A stretch of DNA of 64,000 nucleotides from Glandiceps talaboti (GCF_964340395.1 NC_135550.1:25410676-25474675), one strand, 5' to 3'. Shown: positions 36,693 to 50,455, numbered from the stretch's first letter. Notes: generated from the sequence alone by a model not told the origin. A program made the numbers and translations.

Positions 36693-38499
36693 CCAGACCA
36701 ACAGACACACATTTTTCTTACGTGTGTATATCACACTACTGAACCTAAGTTCAGTTGCATTCACAAATAGAGCAAATGGTAATGGCAAAACATGGTGAAA
36801 AACTTAGTGATATGAGCAAGTGAACGTACTTGTAATCATTTTAACTGCGTCAGCACTTTTAAATAATTCCTCATGTTTAGATTACGTGGCAAAATTTAAT
36901 AATGCTCCCAGTTTCTGATGATGCTGAATACTAACTATCATTACCACACAATTACTTTGGCACAAACGTATCACACATACAAAATAATACAGAGTACAGA
37001 CAGACAAACACACACTTCCTCAGGATGATCCAGACTAGCCACTAATTCACTCATTCTAGTTTATTCATTGCACATGTTGATTACTTCTATCAAACATTTC
37101 CAATTTACCATCTAATTTTTCAAACTAATCACAGTAGTCTTTGCATAAAAACAGCTTTTCTACAAATGCACCCCCAGATAGTCTTTAATTAAATAGTTTT
37201 TTTTCATTATAAGACACTTTTAATTTGATTTCATACTGTTTTATTACTTTTAGTTTTTATACCTCAGACAGTCTTTAATGAATTGTTTTTTTTGTCATAA
37301 CTGAGACTACTATAAATTTGTTCATAATTTTTCATTAGTTTTCTATCATCAGGATACCTGTCATTTCCCTTGAGTTCTAATCATATTGAAATCAGAACAC
37401 TTTATTACTTTTGAAGTTGGTTTTAGGACCCTAGTATTAAATAGAACTTATGGTAACAATCTAGTAAAACTGGTAAAAACATTCCCACACACATACACCA
37501 TAATTTTCGTGGGGACCCAATGATAGGGAAACTCAAGTAGATTTGACCTCCAAATGACAATACTGCTCAGACAACATATCATCATTTGACACTTCTCTGT
37601 TTGAAATGAAAACTAAGAATGAGATTATATGACCAGCACAAATGACATTCAATATTTCATTTAGATTTACTGTTTTGGAAGCATTATCACCTATTAGGTG
37701 TGTAGTTACCAACAACAGATAATATTAATATACATAATGAAGCCTTGATGTCTGGAGAAGAACAAATAGATCCCAATGGGACACAGTATAGAATGGTATA
37801 TATGAAAAAAGGATCAATAATCTACCAGTTTGCCAGTTAATATTCTAGGAATGTTCTTTTATAACTTCTTTTATTAATGCTTTCAGAAACCTTCAGTGAT
37901 TGGTTTAGATTGTGTCACATGGTATGGACTAGTGTCCAATAGTGATCTAAACTAGGGAATATTCATTTTCTATTTTCCCTAGGGCACTATTAACATAGCA
38001 TGGGAGTCCTGCCAGTGATTTGCTTTGACTATGGCAGAATGGCTGCCTTAGAATGTGATGTGTTATAAACTCTCATTGCCTAACATTATTAGGGCACTAA
38101 CAAACAAGTATAACAAATTCACAGTAGAATTAATACAAACAAATGGGTATAACTATGTGAACTCCAGGTACTCAAGATCATAAAATACATCATGCAAATG
38201 CTGCCAGGACCAGACTATAGTAAAATGTAGAATGTTCCTAGTCAAATGAAAGTATCACTACAGTGTGAAATGTTTACCAAAAAGGATCACTACGAATCTC
38301 AATAATACTACTTCTTGTTATAAACTGACATTTGGGTAGAATAAGAATGTGTAACACCTCTGCTTCTTTACAGCAAGATTAATATATTTCATGTGGGCAG
38401 AACCACAATATGTAGGATTTTGTTAGGATAAGCTTCCCTCTAACATGTGGGTTATAAGAGTATAATGACACTGTATATACTTCAAGTAGGAGGGCCAAG

Positions 38500-38600
38500 T
38501 GGAATCGTGATGGTTGAATGGTTAAAGTAGCCAGCTTGGGATCTTAAGGTTGTCAGTTCAAGTCTCACTGCTGGTATTTGATTCAAAATGGCTAGAGGGC
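38500..38600 (+). mobile_element. tRNA-derived SINE head
   Basis: CGTGATGGTTGAATGGTTAA (A-box-like) is followed about 35 nt later by CAGTTCAAGTCTC (B box GTTCAAGTC) and CACTGCTGG. It aligns along its length with the head at about 19647-19722. No clear 3' tail is seen. Confidence 0.6.
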
Positions 38601-38619
38601 AATTGGGCAGTGTTTTAAT

Positions 38620-40000
38620 CACAAATGATTTTGTTACGACAAACTCACATTTGAGCACATTTGGACACTCACCATTGGGTAGTTATGATCAGCATTTTGA
38701 TTTCAAATGGACAAATTCAGCTATTATTAACTGGGCAAAATGTTGGCAGGGTCCACATTTGTAAAATTAACAGCAATAACATTTGAAATGGACAAATTTC
38801 AATTCTGGCCATCAAGATATAAACTAAATGGTATCACCATATTTTTAGTAGAACATTAAATGTTAACTATGTAGATACAATTAACATTACAGCTTTAAAT
38901 AACCATCATAAAGATAGCAACATCGGCCATATTCAGTTGGAATTATTCAGTTTTGACTTTCACCATGTGGACACAATCAGCTTTGAATTTGCAAAGTTGG
39001 CAAAATCACCATATTCATGTGTACAAATTTAGTTTTGACCATGTGGACACAATCACCATTTTTCTTTAAATGGCCTTCATAAAGTTATTAATGCTTAATG
39101 GGCATGATTACCATCGCCATCATTGAGATATGATCACCATCATTGTAAACTTGTGTCCTTTCACCAAGAGGAACCCTTTAGTCGTGGCCAACTGGACAAA
39201 TCATCATCACTGTTTTAAATGTGATCATGTCTATAAGGGTATAAATCAGTTTCATAAACTTTGAAACTTCATTGTGCTTTCTTTGGACGGAATTAGCGTT
39301 TACCAAAATGGACAAAATCACCATGGATAAGTATTCTGTAACTTGTTATTAAAAGTGGTATCACCATATTTTCAGTTGACAATGAATTACATTTTTGACT
39401 TTGCTTATAATCACCATTTTAGCTTTAAATGGCCCTTTCAAGTTAGCCACATCACAATATTCATGTGTAGAAATTCAGTTTTGACTGTTTTGACCATGTG
39501 GACACAATCAGCTTTAAATGGCACCTTCTTAAAGTTAGCAACACCATCATACTCAACTGAATATATCTCAGTTTTCACCATGTGGACACAATCACCGTTA
39601 CTGGTTAATGGGCATGGTTACCATCACCCTAATGTTGATATGATCAGTACTTTATAGCAGTATCACCAACAGGGAAAATTTGGCTGTAACTCTTTGGACT
39701 AATCATTACCACTTTAAATGTGCAGTATCACTATCAGCATCACTCCTTCTATGATCACATATGAAATGTGAGTAGAATCAACCACTGTAAACATATATAA
39801 TAGTATCGACATATTACAAGTGGAGAGCATTTGAGACTTAATGTATCACCACGATAGACATAATTATTCAGTTGTAACTGACTGGAAAGAATCACAATTA
39901 CTGCTTTGCATGAACCATATTTGCTGTCACTCTTTCTATGAGTAGGGTCAGGATTTCAAAATGTAGGAAATTCACCAAACATTGTATTTCAAGTGGGCAG
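38620..40000. repeat. Degenerate long-period repeat region
   Basis: Phrases such as ACCATGTGGACACAATCA, TTAATGGGCAT, TCACCAT and CTTTAAATGG recur in the same order around 38.94-39.24 kb and 39.37-39.74 kb, indicating a larger unit of about 0.45-0.5 kb built from shorter words. The open frames here are repeat-derived. Confidence 0.7.
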
Positions 40001-41546
40001 AATAACCATTAAGCTTATCTACGGTAATTTCCATTACAAAAAGTGACTCATAAATAGTATTTTGTCGGTTCATATCAGTACTTAAATACACCTAGTGCAT
40101 GTAATGTTTATCCTGTGAAATGTGGGAAGTGTTCTTGGAAATTAAACATTTCTAGTTAGCATCAAGCTCAGTCCAACGTGCATTAGGTGCTTCAAAGAAG
40201 ACTACATAATCAAATCTCCCAATCCCACCAATCAAAGTGGTGTCCTACATGGCCATTCTTGCAAAGTAACAGCAGGAAAAGAAATTTCACAGTCTCCAAA
40301 ATCAATATATCTGGGACAAGACATCCTCTTGAATGAATGAATGATAGTTACTACAGCAACAGAGGATGAAAGAACGCTATCAAGAATCCACTCTGAGTTC
40401 AAGGAAAAGCCTTTCTTTGTTTCAGAACTAGTTTTTACAAGATTTATGAAGCACATGTCATTTCCATCTGATGATATTGTTAAACAAATGTGACTTCGAC
40501 AAATATTGTGTATTTGATAGAAGATGTTATTTGGCATTTTTACTTTGTGATAAAGTGATAAGACATACTCAAACAAGAGCTGATCAATTCAATCGTTTTT
40601 TTTGTTACTTTGCAATGGGAAAGTGTAAACAAACAACATCTGTATCAATACTGGAAGTCATGAGTGATCCTTCATTCAAGAAATAGAATGTTGCTAGGCA
40701 ACACATCTAAAGGCGTCATCAGCTTCATCATACTTCATTTACACAGTAGTGTATGCCTTCTACATCACCATAACCTTAAGAAAGACAGAATTTCATTTAC
40801 ATGTAGTAGTCAGGAAATTTAATGGGTGGCTTCTCATTCATTGATAATTTCTTTCCTTCATACATATATACCATTGCTTTACACTGTCTGACTCATTCAT
40901 TGGCTTCTAACACCAAGTACTGGGGTTTCTCAACCTCACACACCCTGCAGCAGGAATACTCAATGATAACACAAATTGAAAGTTTCTAGCTTTCCCCTAG
41001 AGATCATTCAATTAATTGGTAATCATAGTCTGAATATTGCTTGGGAATAATACAGGCCATATACCTTAGTGACCTATGAAGCCAGATGGAGAAGGATAGA
41101 CAGAGAAATGAATATACATTAGCTGGCTAATGATCCCATCTCAGAGATTAAATTATAGGATACTACCAGTTGAATGAATGTGCCACAATTTCTATGCAAA
41201 TCTGAAGGCTAAAATAAAAGTTGTTGTTCAAATTGCTGCTTAAACAAACTGAAATAAAGGCAAAAAAACCTTTCAGTACAACTGTATTTCAATTTAAAAC
41301 CATCATACTCTGTAAGTAAAACTGTTAGTAGATGTGCATCAAAGCCTATATGATACTTTTGATTTTGCAATGAACGTATCAATATATAGAGAACATGGTA
41401 AAAAGCAGTGGAGATGAGACTCACACATACTTGGAGGCAACCACTGGCTTTGTCTTGTGTGCATATACTGAAATACAGGGTGGGTGTCAAAGATAGAAAG
41501 ACAGTCAATTGTGATTCTTATTATAGACAAACTTGGCTTTGTATTT

Positions 41547-41570
41547 TATATATATATATATATATATATA
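41547..41570. repeat. (TA)12 microsatellite
   Basis: Perfect TA run, about 165 bp downstream (in transcript sense) of the candidate microexon. Confidence 0.95.
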
Positions 41571-41736
41571 CCTTGATCTTGCATATGTGAGGGCAGGTAC
41601 TCTTTTTCAACATCATCTCCTACATGTAGCACCCTCACTTATTCGCAGCAGCCAGAAGAAAGCAAAGCTGTGCTGATAGGCAGTCCACTTTCTTTTGGCT
41701 GCATTGTTGTGACATGTGAGTGCTTTTAGTCCTTAC

Positions 41737-41745
41737 CTTGCCTTC
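41737..41745 (-). CDS. PLCB4: Candidate 9-nt microexon (Glu-Gly-Lys) of PLCB4 PH domain
   Basis: The minus strand reads a long pyrimidine tract ending TTCTTTTTCTGTAG, then GAAGGCAAG, then GTAAGG. The nine bases encode E-G-K in phase 0. PLCB4 has W-R-S-E-G-K and NorpA W-K-S-E-G-R at the matching PH-domain position, upstream of the first supported exon. Strand, order and motif all fit, but neither flanking coding exon was found, so this is a candidate. If real, the next supported exon lies 18.7 kb away, with at least one PH exon unrecognised between them. Confidence 0.45.
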
Positions 41746-44190
41746 CTACAGAAAAAGAACAAAGAGAAAAAATGTGGGATTTAGTGGCATGTATTGACTG
41801 ACTGATAACATGTTATACAAAACATACATTTGTGAAATTAAAAACAGTATATGTGAACTTATTCAGTGGATCATTCTCCAACATATTAATTTTCCTATTG
41901 ACAAAGTTTTATTTGTTCTTTTGTTGCTTATATTACATGTACAATGTACATTATTAATTTAACTAATGTAAGTTTATTTTACTAGAGATACGTTTGTACT
42001 TAAAACCAATTGAAAAGGACTGCCATTACTGGACATACTTTGCATCAACGACAGTTGCAATAGTCTACATTACTGAGTCAGAATGAGATAAGCTACGGAA
42101 ATCTCTGTACATGGTAATATTGCTCTATGTTTAGAAAGTAAAGCGTAATAAAAATAACCCCTCAGAAATAAGCTTATGATGGATGCTAATACTAGTATTA
42201 ATACAACTATAGTGTTACAAAAAGATTCCTTTTTCTGTGATTAAAAGTGTGGTAAAGCAACAGACAAATCTCGTTAATTGATTTAAAAAAAATTTAATTC
42301 ATAAACCTAACTCACAGGATGGAAGATGATAAATATCAATGCATACATTGTAGTTGTACAGACAGCACTGATCCAGTTTTCATTATTCTGTAACTGACTG
42401 ACATTTTATTTGGCAAAGTAAGACTACCTTAGTTTGCAAGAGCTATTTCAAATGTTATTTTCATTAAAAACAAACGAAAAACTTCAGTTGATACAATGAC
42501 ATTACACCAATGCCTGGACATGGATATATAATGTACACAAGGTAGTGATACTTTGTTTGGACATGTGCACTAATGTACTATTGAGCAGTAAATGCTCAGC
42601 TTATAGAATATGATAACAGAAACATGGAAAGCAGAAATATATTTGAATATATCTGAGTTGGGTGAAACAGTAAAAATGCACTGACAACACGTTCCATGCT
42701 ACTTACAGCCTTATACAAAAACCCTTATAGAACCAGATTAGTACATGGGGCAATAGGACATTGCAGAATAGAAAGGTAAGTATGATGGAGGCTGATGCAT
42801 CACCATTGCACTTTATGTACAGATGAACACGCAATATGGCTATTAAAAATGAATGTACAATGTTTGATAGAATGATCACTGCCGATTATATCTGCACACA
42901 CAATGCTGTTACAAGAGAATAATTCTCTTGTGTCATTGTTTGAATTTAATGGCTTACTGAATGTTTGCATTCATAAATCATTAATAGTGAACTGATACAA
43001 GTAATTATCTCTTGATACGCAAATTATCTTCTGCTTAAAAAATGGGGTATCATTAACAGCTATAGACACATATTGATAACTTTACAAGAAGCTAGCAATA
43101 CCATATATGCCTAATAAATGATTTTCCTTCCATTACTAATTCTCCCCATGAGTATCGTGTCAAAATATTTTTAACCCTCTACTTTTCAAACCCTGCAACT
43201 AATGGACTGAAGAGCATTTCTTTGATGTGATGAAGCAGGTTAGAATATTGGCCAATACATGAAGCCATATTTGATTAGAACTTAGAAGTCACTTGGTCTA
43301 TATACTAATTGACCCACATTGTCATGAATACTTCATGAAGTCTGCAATTCCCTTGACGTTTTTTGAACACAATCACCAGGCTGACTTATTCAGCTCTTAC
43401 GTTCAGAAGTTCTACTCGATTGGAAAAGACTAATCAAATTGACCACAACTCTAACCTTCCATTTCTAGAGAAAAACGATGTAGGAATAGTGATCAATATT
43501 AGAGTGTGATGAATTGAATATTTACAAGTGACTCATCAACAAATATCAAATGATATTATGAGTTGGTAAATTGTGCACACAGCTGTCATTCAAAAAGGTC
43601 ATTTCATAATCAATGCCATTATTGAACAAGCCTTCATTGAGGCAGTCCCCAAATGGTGTGTTTTATGGCAAAGTTATTGTGCAAATATGAATGTTGTCTC
43701 TAGATACAAAACTTCATAATTTATTGCCTAATTTGCTATTTGACCTTGAATATGGAGATCAAAGGTATATATAGACATTTAAAGAGTCTTTGGTGTCCAC
43801 ATATATCAAACTTTTGGTGACTTTAGGCAAAATGTGCTTTTCTATCGCAGATATGGCCGCCATTTTGCTATACAGGTCAAAGTCACGATTTTAAGTGATT
43901 TACATATGCTTCACATAGTCAAACCCAAGTCATGATTAAAAAAGGTCAGAGTCTTAAAGAAAGCTCATGCTTGATAACACGGGTGTAGGCACTTGAATGG
44001 AGTCACTATGTATTATATCTCCAACTTTATGACTCATACTGTGAAATTCAACAACAAATATGGCTGTCTGTCATTTGACCAGAAATTAATTCAGTCGCAA
44101 AACAAATTAACATACACATGCCTCACATAGCGTGTTACCTTTATGCCAGGTTTGGATAAATCGGTTGGTGCACATCAGAGATATGAGGGT

Positions 44191-44214
44191 ACACACACAC
44201 ACACACACACACAC
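44191..44214. repeat. (AC)12 microsatellite
   Basis: Perfect AC run. Confidence 0.95.
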
Positions 44215-46208
44215 GCATGCACAGATGGATGCACAGAACCCAACATATATACGGGCCCCTCCAGGCAGTGCCCGTTGGGGGCTAATAATAATGTTACTAA
44301 GCCTTCATTCAAACAATGTAATGTCCTCACTATGAGGTACATGACAGGGATGTTAATACCTATATTGCACATTCCAGCTATATTAATGCAAATATCATTC
44401 AGCCCATTAACATTTTTTTCACCTATCCTTCTGTTGCACTTTTATATATTTGGCGATAGAAATGGTACAATATTTGATAGCCATGGTAGTAAGTATGTAT
44501 TATAATATTCATTCAATTCAAGATGGCCACCATAAGGGTTTGTGATACAATAGGGAAAAGTGTAACATTTCTTAATAGTTTAATGTAATATGTGGATAGA
44601 TATTATATATTCATTATATATAATTTATTCACCTGCTTATATTATCCAAAATTAGAATTTAGTGTTAGTTAAATTTGAATATAAAATATATATCCAAGGA
44701 TCCATGACCATTATATGTGGCTGTCAGTATCAATAAAATGGGGAATGTACAAATAATTCCACTTCAAGGTTTCTTATCTCATTTCATAGGCCAAAGAATA
44801 AAATTCCCCACCTTAGATTGAACATGATGAATCAAATTACTGCTTGTTTAGATTGAAGCAGACAATCGTCTTTCTACATAATCAGTTGCTTAATGATGGT
44901 AAACCATAAGTACTTTGATGACTCATGAAGAGCAATATCAGGATATTTTAAATGTTCACCATCTATCAAGTTCATCTTGTCTCATATTAACAAGTTCCTG
45001 GTAATGATTAGAAGCTATTCTCTCATGCTATGATGTCACCCCCCAAAAAAGAAGAGTATTTGGTATTTTCCCACAAAGTGACAAAATCAGTCAATTTAGT
45101 AGTGATTTGAATTACTGCATTACCTGCATGATATCTTGGTCCTCCCATACAAATATACAGCTAAATCAGTGTGTGTCATTTAGTAATGATTTACATAAGT
45201 TTGTACATTCCTACTTACAAAAACTTGCATATTCCTGTTTCCAGGAATATTGTTGTTAATGTGTCAGACTCTTTAATTTGGAAAAGATAGTTTGCATAGA
45301 TTTTCAAGTGCTATGGAAATTACATGAAGGTTGAAGGTACATTGTATTTACCTAAGCCATATACATTGTATTACTTATACAGTACAAAATACACATAATA
45401 CTTCAATTAAATTGTTCAGTGGTAAAGTTTAGTGGTTTTGTTTTCACAGGATGTGGTACAATGGCAATTTCAAATGGAATCCTGTCCACAAAAGGAGCCC
45501 AGTAAAACATCATTATGCCAATGAGATCAGTTTTAGTTTTCACTTGTAAAGCACCACACACATGATTAAGTGAAAAATAAACTTAGAAATGGAAGTCATA
45601 AAATGTAATTAATGCATCATCTAGGCGATGATAAATGACTATTAAACAGCCCTTCACAAAAACATTGAGAAACCAGGTTAATGCATTGAAACTAAGACAC
45701 AGAAGGTGAAAACACGCCTTCACAAATAGCCAGTGTGAATAGACACATAAGGCATGTATATACATGCCTATGCTACTTTATAATAAATATTGTACTTGTT
45801 ATTGCCATATATGTAGCAGTTTAATCAAATAATATCAATAATACATTAGTATATGAATGTAAATTTAACTGTTGTATTTTAATTTTTGGCTTTTGCAGTC
45901 ACCATTTTATATCAAATAGAATAGTATTTCTATCTGCCAATTCAGTATACTTTATAAAGGGTCGTACAAGTATCATTGTATAATTTCCATACAGTAAGGT
46001 CTTCATTGTGCTGTTTGACTAAAAAATGTATTTAATACATTTATTCCAGTTGGTGATAAACTACATTTGTATGCATGCATACCTATTTTTAAAGGTGAAC
46101 GTTTTAGAACTTCTCCCAATGGAACCCAATGAAACAAGCAACACTCTACTGGAAAAGATCATTAAATACTTGGTTGTTCATCAGGAATTTTTCTTCAATG
46201 ATATGCAA

Positions 46209-46210
<2 letters not shown>

Positions 46211-46266
<56 letters not shown>
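46211..46266. repeat. (GT)28 microsatellite
   Basis: Perfect GT run of 56 bp. Confidence 0.97.
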
Positions 46267-46267
<1 letters not shown>

Positions 46268-47667
46268 CATGTTTTCACACCAACTTCAAGGGTAATTCTT
46301 TTTACATGGGTGTATTTTAAACACTGACTAAGAATTGAATTCATGCCTTGATGGATCTCGAGAGGCTATTAGTATTATTTTTTTATCGTCATAATCTAAC
46401 ATTACTGGTACTGTCTGAGTCTATAGAGAAATTACAAAATTACAATTTTTACGATGTAACTGTACATTTGGCCAAAATACATGGACATTTCTTCAGTAGA
46501 TAAATATTGAGAATCAAATACCTAGTGTGGATATCAAGAATGGATTTTTACTTTTATTTTAAAAATTCTCTGAAAAAATGGCAAAACTGTTAAAATGGTT
46601 TTGCATGAAAAATAACACATTGGTGACTTGCTTGCCAAATTTAGATGTATGAGTAGAGTACTGTAGTGTTGGGTGGTTTATTTGCCTTACATCAATGTTG
46701 TATGCAAATAAGCTAATTCATATTCATGTCACATACACTGCATTTCACAATTCCAATACATCAATTTGGGCTATGTTCATAGCTTGTTGGAGAAATTAAA
46801 TTAAGCAGGGGATATCTGCTAATTAGACACAAGATGTTATTATTTCCTTAAATCACACTGACAGAAGTAGCATCATAGGAAGTCAGATCAATGTAGATGT
46901 GTCATGTCAGTGTTTTGCATTTGCACAAAGACAGAGTGAGCTCAAATTGGATAGGGTGGGTGGTTTATGGAATAATATCAATTCCATGTCATCTAGAAAT
47001 CATCCAATAATTATTATGTAAATGAATGGAAATATATATTTGAATTCTGAATATATACTCCTTCCTGTAATTCTGCTGTCTCAAACCTGTATTCAGACCT
47101 CAAACTTTCTATTCAGAATCACCCTTTAAAGGCTCTATCGACCATTATTTTCTATGTTATACAGTAATTACCTGTCACTGTATGAATCTATCTTTAATAC
47201 AAAGATAACATATATATGAACTAGTTATTTAATGTAATCAACCTGTACTACTTTATTCAGGCATAGATCATATTCTCCTTATAACACACATGTAATAAGT
47301 TGTAAACCTCCACAGGTTCTGCTAGATGTTCATTCTCCTTCTGCTGCCTGTATGCATTAGCTACCAAGTAGGTACACAAGAATATCGAATATAGGAGTGC
47401 TCTGTTTAAGGGTCAGTAACTAGCGGGGTAAGGAAGTACATTTGCATTACTAATATCTTCTCATCATGAACTACACATTGCTTTACACAATGTAGCTGTC
47501 ATTTGAATATTTGAATCATTTATGAATGATGTTGACATAATCACAGGGATGAATTCCACCAGCAGTTTGGTAATTTGAATTATTTTTATTAATATTTAAA
47601 ATCAATTTAATGGGAAGTTTATTACATTCCTAGTTGCAAACACAAAGGATTAGAGAAAACCAATAAC

Positions 47668-48056
47668 CAGTGTTGCAGCCAGCCCTTTGAAAGAATGGGA
47701 CATACGTGTCCCGAGACTCATTTTTCTGGGTCATCATAAATATTTTGGGGATTTTATTTTTAAAAAAGTGCCAATGGCATTGTAGCACAACTGTACATTT
47801 AAAAAAAGTATTTACCCACATGCTGATCCATGCTAGATATTTGCTGAATGATTATGCAGTTGCCTATCCAACCCTGTTGTTATCTATGCAATATACGCGA
47901 CCATTTGGCTGTTGCTATAGGCATGGTCATGTTGCTAAACATATTTGCATACAATTTTTGTGTGGGTCATCTATGACCCATCACTTCCAAAATTGTGGGT
48001 CAGGTCCAAAAAATGTATGTCAAATGACCCAAAAACCCCCTCTGGCTGCAACACTG
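47668..48056. mobile_element. 389-bp hAT-like MITE with TIRs and TSD
   Basis: Ends are perfect 15-bp terminal inverted repeats: CAGTGTTGCAGCCAG at 47668-47682 and its reverse complement at 48042-48056. They are flanked by a 6-bp direct duplication AATAAC (47662-47667 and 48057-48062). CAGTG termini resemble hAT transposons, whose usual duplication is 8 bp; 6 bp would be a variant. No transposase frame, so non-autonomous. The 120-residue open frame across it is not a gene. Confidence 0.85.
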
Positions 48057-48182
48057 AATAACTGGTGAAAAAGCAAGTGAAAGGTAAATTATCACTTCAT
48101 CGTTACTAATTGCACACTTGTGTATTAAACCTTGTTTTGCATTTTACTACATGTATCTGTATAATTCCAATGTATGAGTTGT

Positions 48183-48235
48183 TGCAAGACAAATTTCCCC
48201 TTTGGGGATAATAAAATAATAATAATAATACTAAT
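48183..48235 (+). mobile_element. Possible LINE (L2-like) 3' tail with AAT microsatellite
   Basis: AATTTCCCCTTTGGGGATAA followed by TAAAATAATAATAATA. The short CCCC..GGGG hairpin followed by ATAAA and a microsatellite resembles the 3' tail of L2-type LINEs and SINEs that borrow it. No reverse transcriptase sequence is adjacent. Confidence 0.4.
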
Positions 48236-50259
48236 AACAATACACCGAGTTCTACATTTCTATTTAAAAAAAAAAAACCCATCCACTTAAAATGTTGTTT
48301 GCCTTGATATGGCAACTTTCCATATGGCAATATATGATAAAACAGGCCTGGATATGAATTTCATACTTCAGAATATGGTTCAAGTGGCTACCAAAGGTTT
48401 AACATCTCACCATACAACCTTGTATAACCTATGCCAGAGGATAATAACATCAAGATTTATACTGAATATACATGTACAGATTGATTAATAACATTCACCA
48501 TTTATTCAACCAGCAAATATCTGTTTTGTCCTTCAAATCTCTTGCTGACACACCAGATGGTTTAATGAAACAGTAGGTAGCTAATAAAAAAAAAAGCTTC
48601 AAACATCTATGAAATTTGCTCTGTCCTTTCTCTACCTACATTAATGATACCATTATAGTCTATCTAACACACTGAGAACACCAAGGAGTATTCAATAAAG
48701 AATTGTACAAATGAGTCATTTTGACCCACATATCTATAATTTCTACTTGTACATGTAATGGCCCAATGCTATATCACATGGTTTGATCAGATTCGCAAGG
48801 GTGTTTGCTTATAGATATACCTAGAAGGTGAAATTTGCATATATGCCAAGGAAATAATGACCAAGCAACAGCTCTCTATAAAGAGTACATTACAACAGAA
48901 TTTTGTAGAGGCACATTAACTCACAATGCGGGTTCCATAATGAGGGGATATGTTGAAAATATATCATAGCTTATTAACCAATCAAATCGCATGTATGATG
49001 TTTTGCATATTATAATTGACATATCCATCCTCTTGCACCAAAGGTCGATGTGTCCCAATGTTAAGGTACATCATGACTGCTGTTCAACTTTTACAGGTGT
49101 TCCATGACACCCAACAAATATGTACGGAATCTCTAAATGAACACTTTTGATCCATGATCAGTTTCTAGTTGATGTGTTGAATTTAGAAAAGTGTACTGAC
49201 TAGTAATATTAGTGTGGATTACACCGGGGAGATTGAGTGACGCAACACTGACTGTCTGTAAGGCTAGACAGCCAGTGACTACTGAGTATATCATGTCTTG
49301 GCACCTTTAAAGTGTGATTACCTTGAAAATTATATGTTGTAACCTGTATTGCATGTGTAATGGTAAGGATTGATTTCTACATTTATGTCTTGTTGTCCAT
49401 GACAATATCTTGTAGTTCTTACAATGGCTTGAACATCTACCGGTAGATTGTTTCAAAAGTTTTGATTATTGAAACTTGTCCATTAGTCTATCCACTACAC
49501 ACATCAACTATTATGAACAAGAGTAGTACAGTCACAGTACCCGTGAATGATGAATGTTTGGTTTCAATACCACCTTCAAGTTTAACTATGCATTTACTGA
49601 ACCCATTCATTTAAAGTCCTACCAGAATGGGTTTAATATTGCAATATATAAATTATAATATATTACCATAAATGCATAATATATAATATTATGGGTAAAA
49701 GTCAATGTAATGTCATCCGTAGTAAGCTAATAAGATTGCCATTTAAGGAAGAACTTGACATCAATAATTTGCATTACAATTTAACCATTTCAATAAATAC
49801 TGCAATTAGCAGCAATCATAAAAATATCTCAATTTTTTTTAAATTAAACTTAGAAGAGATGTGGAAATTTCATGTTCGAAATATGTACTCACTATCTTGC
49901 CAATGAACAATCAACATCTATGGTGGTGGTGGTGGTTTCAATTTTTTTAACTCACCCCCAACCCCACTCCCACATGTCCAGAAACATCCAGTCCCACTAT
50001 CTATTTCATAGAAACTGGCATGTACTACACATAGCATTTCCTGTCAAACAGTCTTTCAATGATGGAAGCCTTTGAACTGTAACCTTAAGTTACAATAACT
50101 GTGAAAAATAAGTTGTTTAAACCTTGTAATACTAGTAGTAGGATAAATATTTGAACTATCCCTCGCAGCTCAGATTAAAAGACCGAGAGAAAAAAATTGT
50201 TTAAACATTGCAGTTATGGATAAATTGCTGATTGAATACCACTCTCCTCGTGTTTTGAT

Positions 50260-50455
50260 GTGGAAATTTGTCTTTACATAATTTTAGATATATATCACTC
50301 ATGTCATGGAAACTTGCCTAAAGTAAATGCATAATTTAAAAAATATATCACATGTCATGGAAACTTGTCTCCACTTAATTTTAGAAATATTACTAATGTC
50401 TTGGAAACTTGTTTCACATAATTTTATCAATGTATCACTCTTGTCTAGATTTCCT
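50260..50455. repeat. Degenerate ~43-51-bp tandem repeat, about 4 copies
   Basis: ATGTCATGGAAACTTG recurs at about 50301, 50352 and (with a change) 50395, each followed by a CATAATTT/CTTAATTTTAG-like segment. Confidence 0.8.

Larger units (their letters stand above)
23044..41736 (-). other. Presumed large 5' intron region of PLCB4 (no supported exon)
   Basis: An 18.7-kb stretch between the first supported exon and the candidate microexon. At least one PH-domain exon should lie here if the microexon is real; I scanned for it by motif and splice sites without success. The stretch holds the GGTA/GGTG tract, the 47-bp minisatellite, the 178-bp satellite, a 95-bp direct duplication (27378-27530), a SINE head, a degenerate repeat and a TA run. 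The rest is AT-rich with no recognised gene. Confidence 0.6.

Noticed and set aside
39343-39657. 104-residue plus-strand open frame
   Set aside because: Contains the repeated TMWTQS phrase from the degenerate repeat; repeat-derived.
40232-40576. 114-residue minus-strand open frame
   Set aside because: Long for the region but no recognisable motif; frames of about 100-120 codons occur repeatedly by chance in this window.
47706-48068. 120-residue plus-strand open frame
   Set aside because: It lies almost entirely within the MITE bounded by inverted repeats; not a protein-coding signal.
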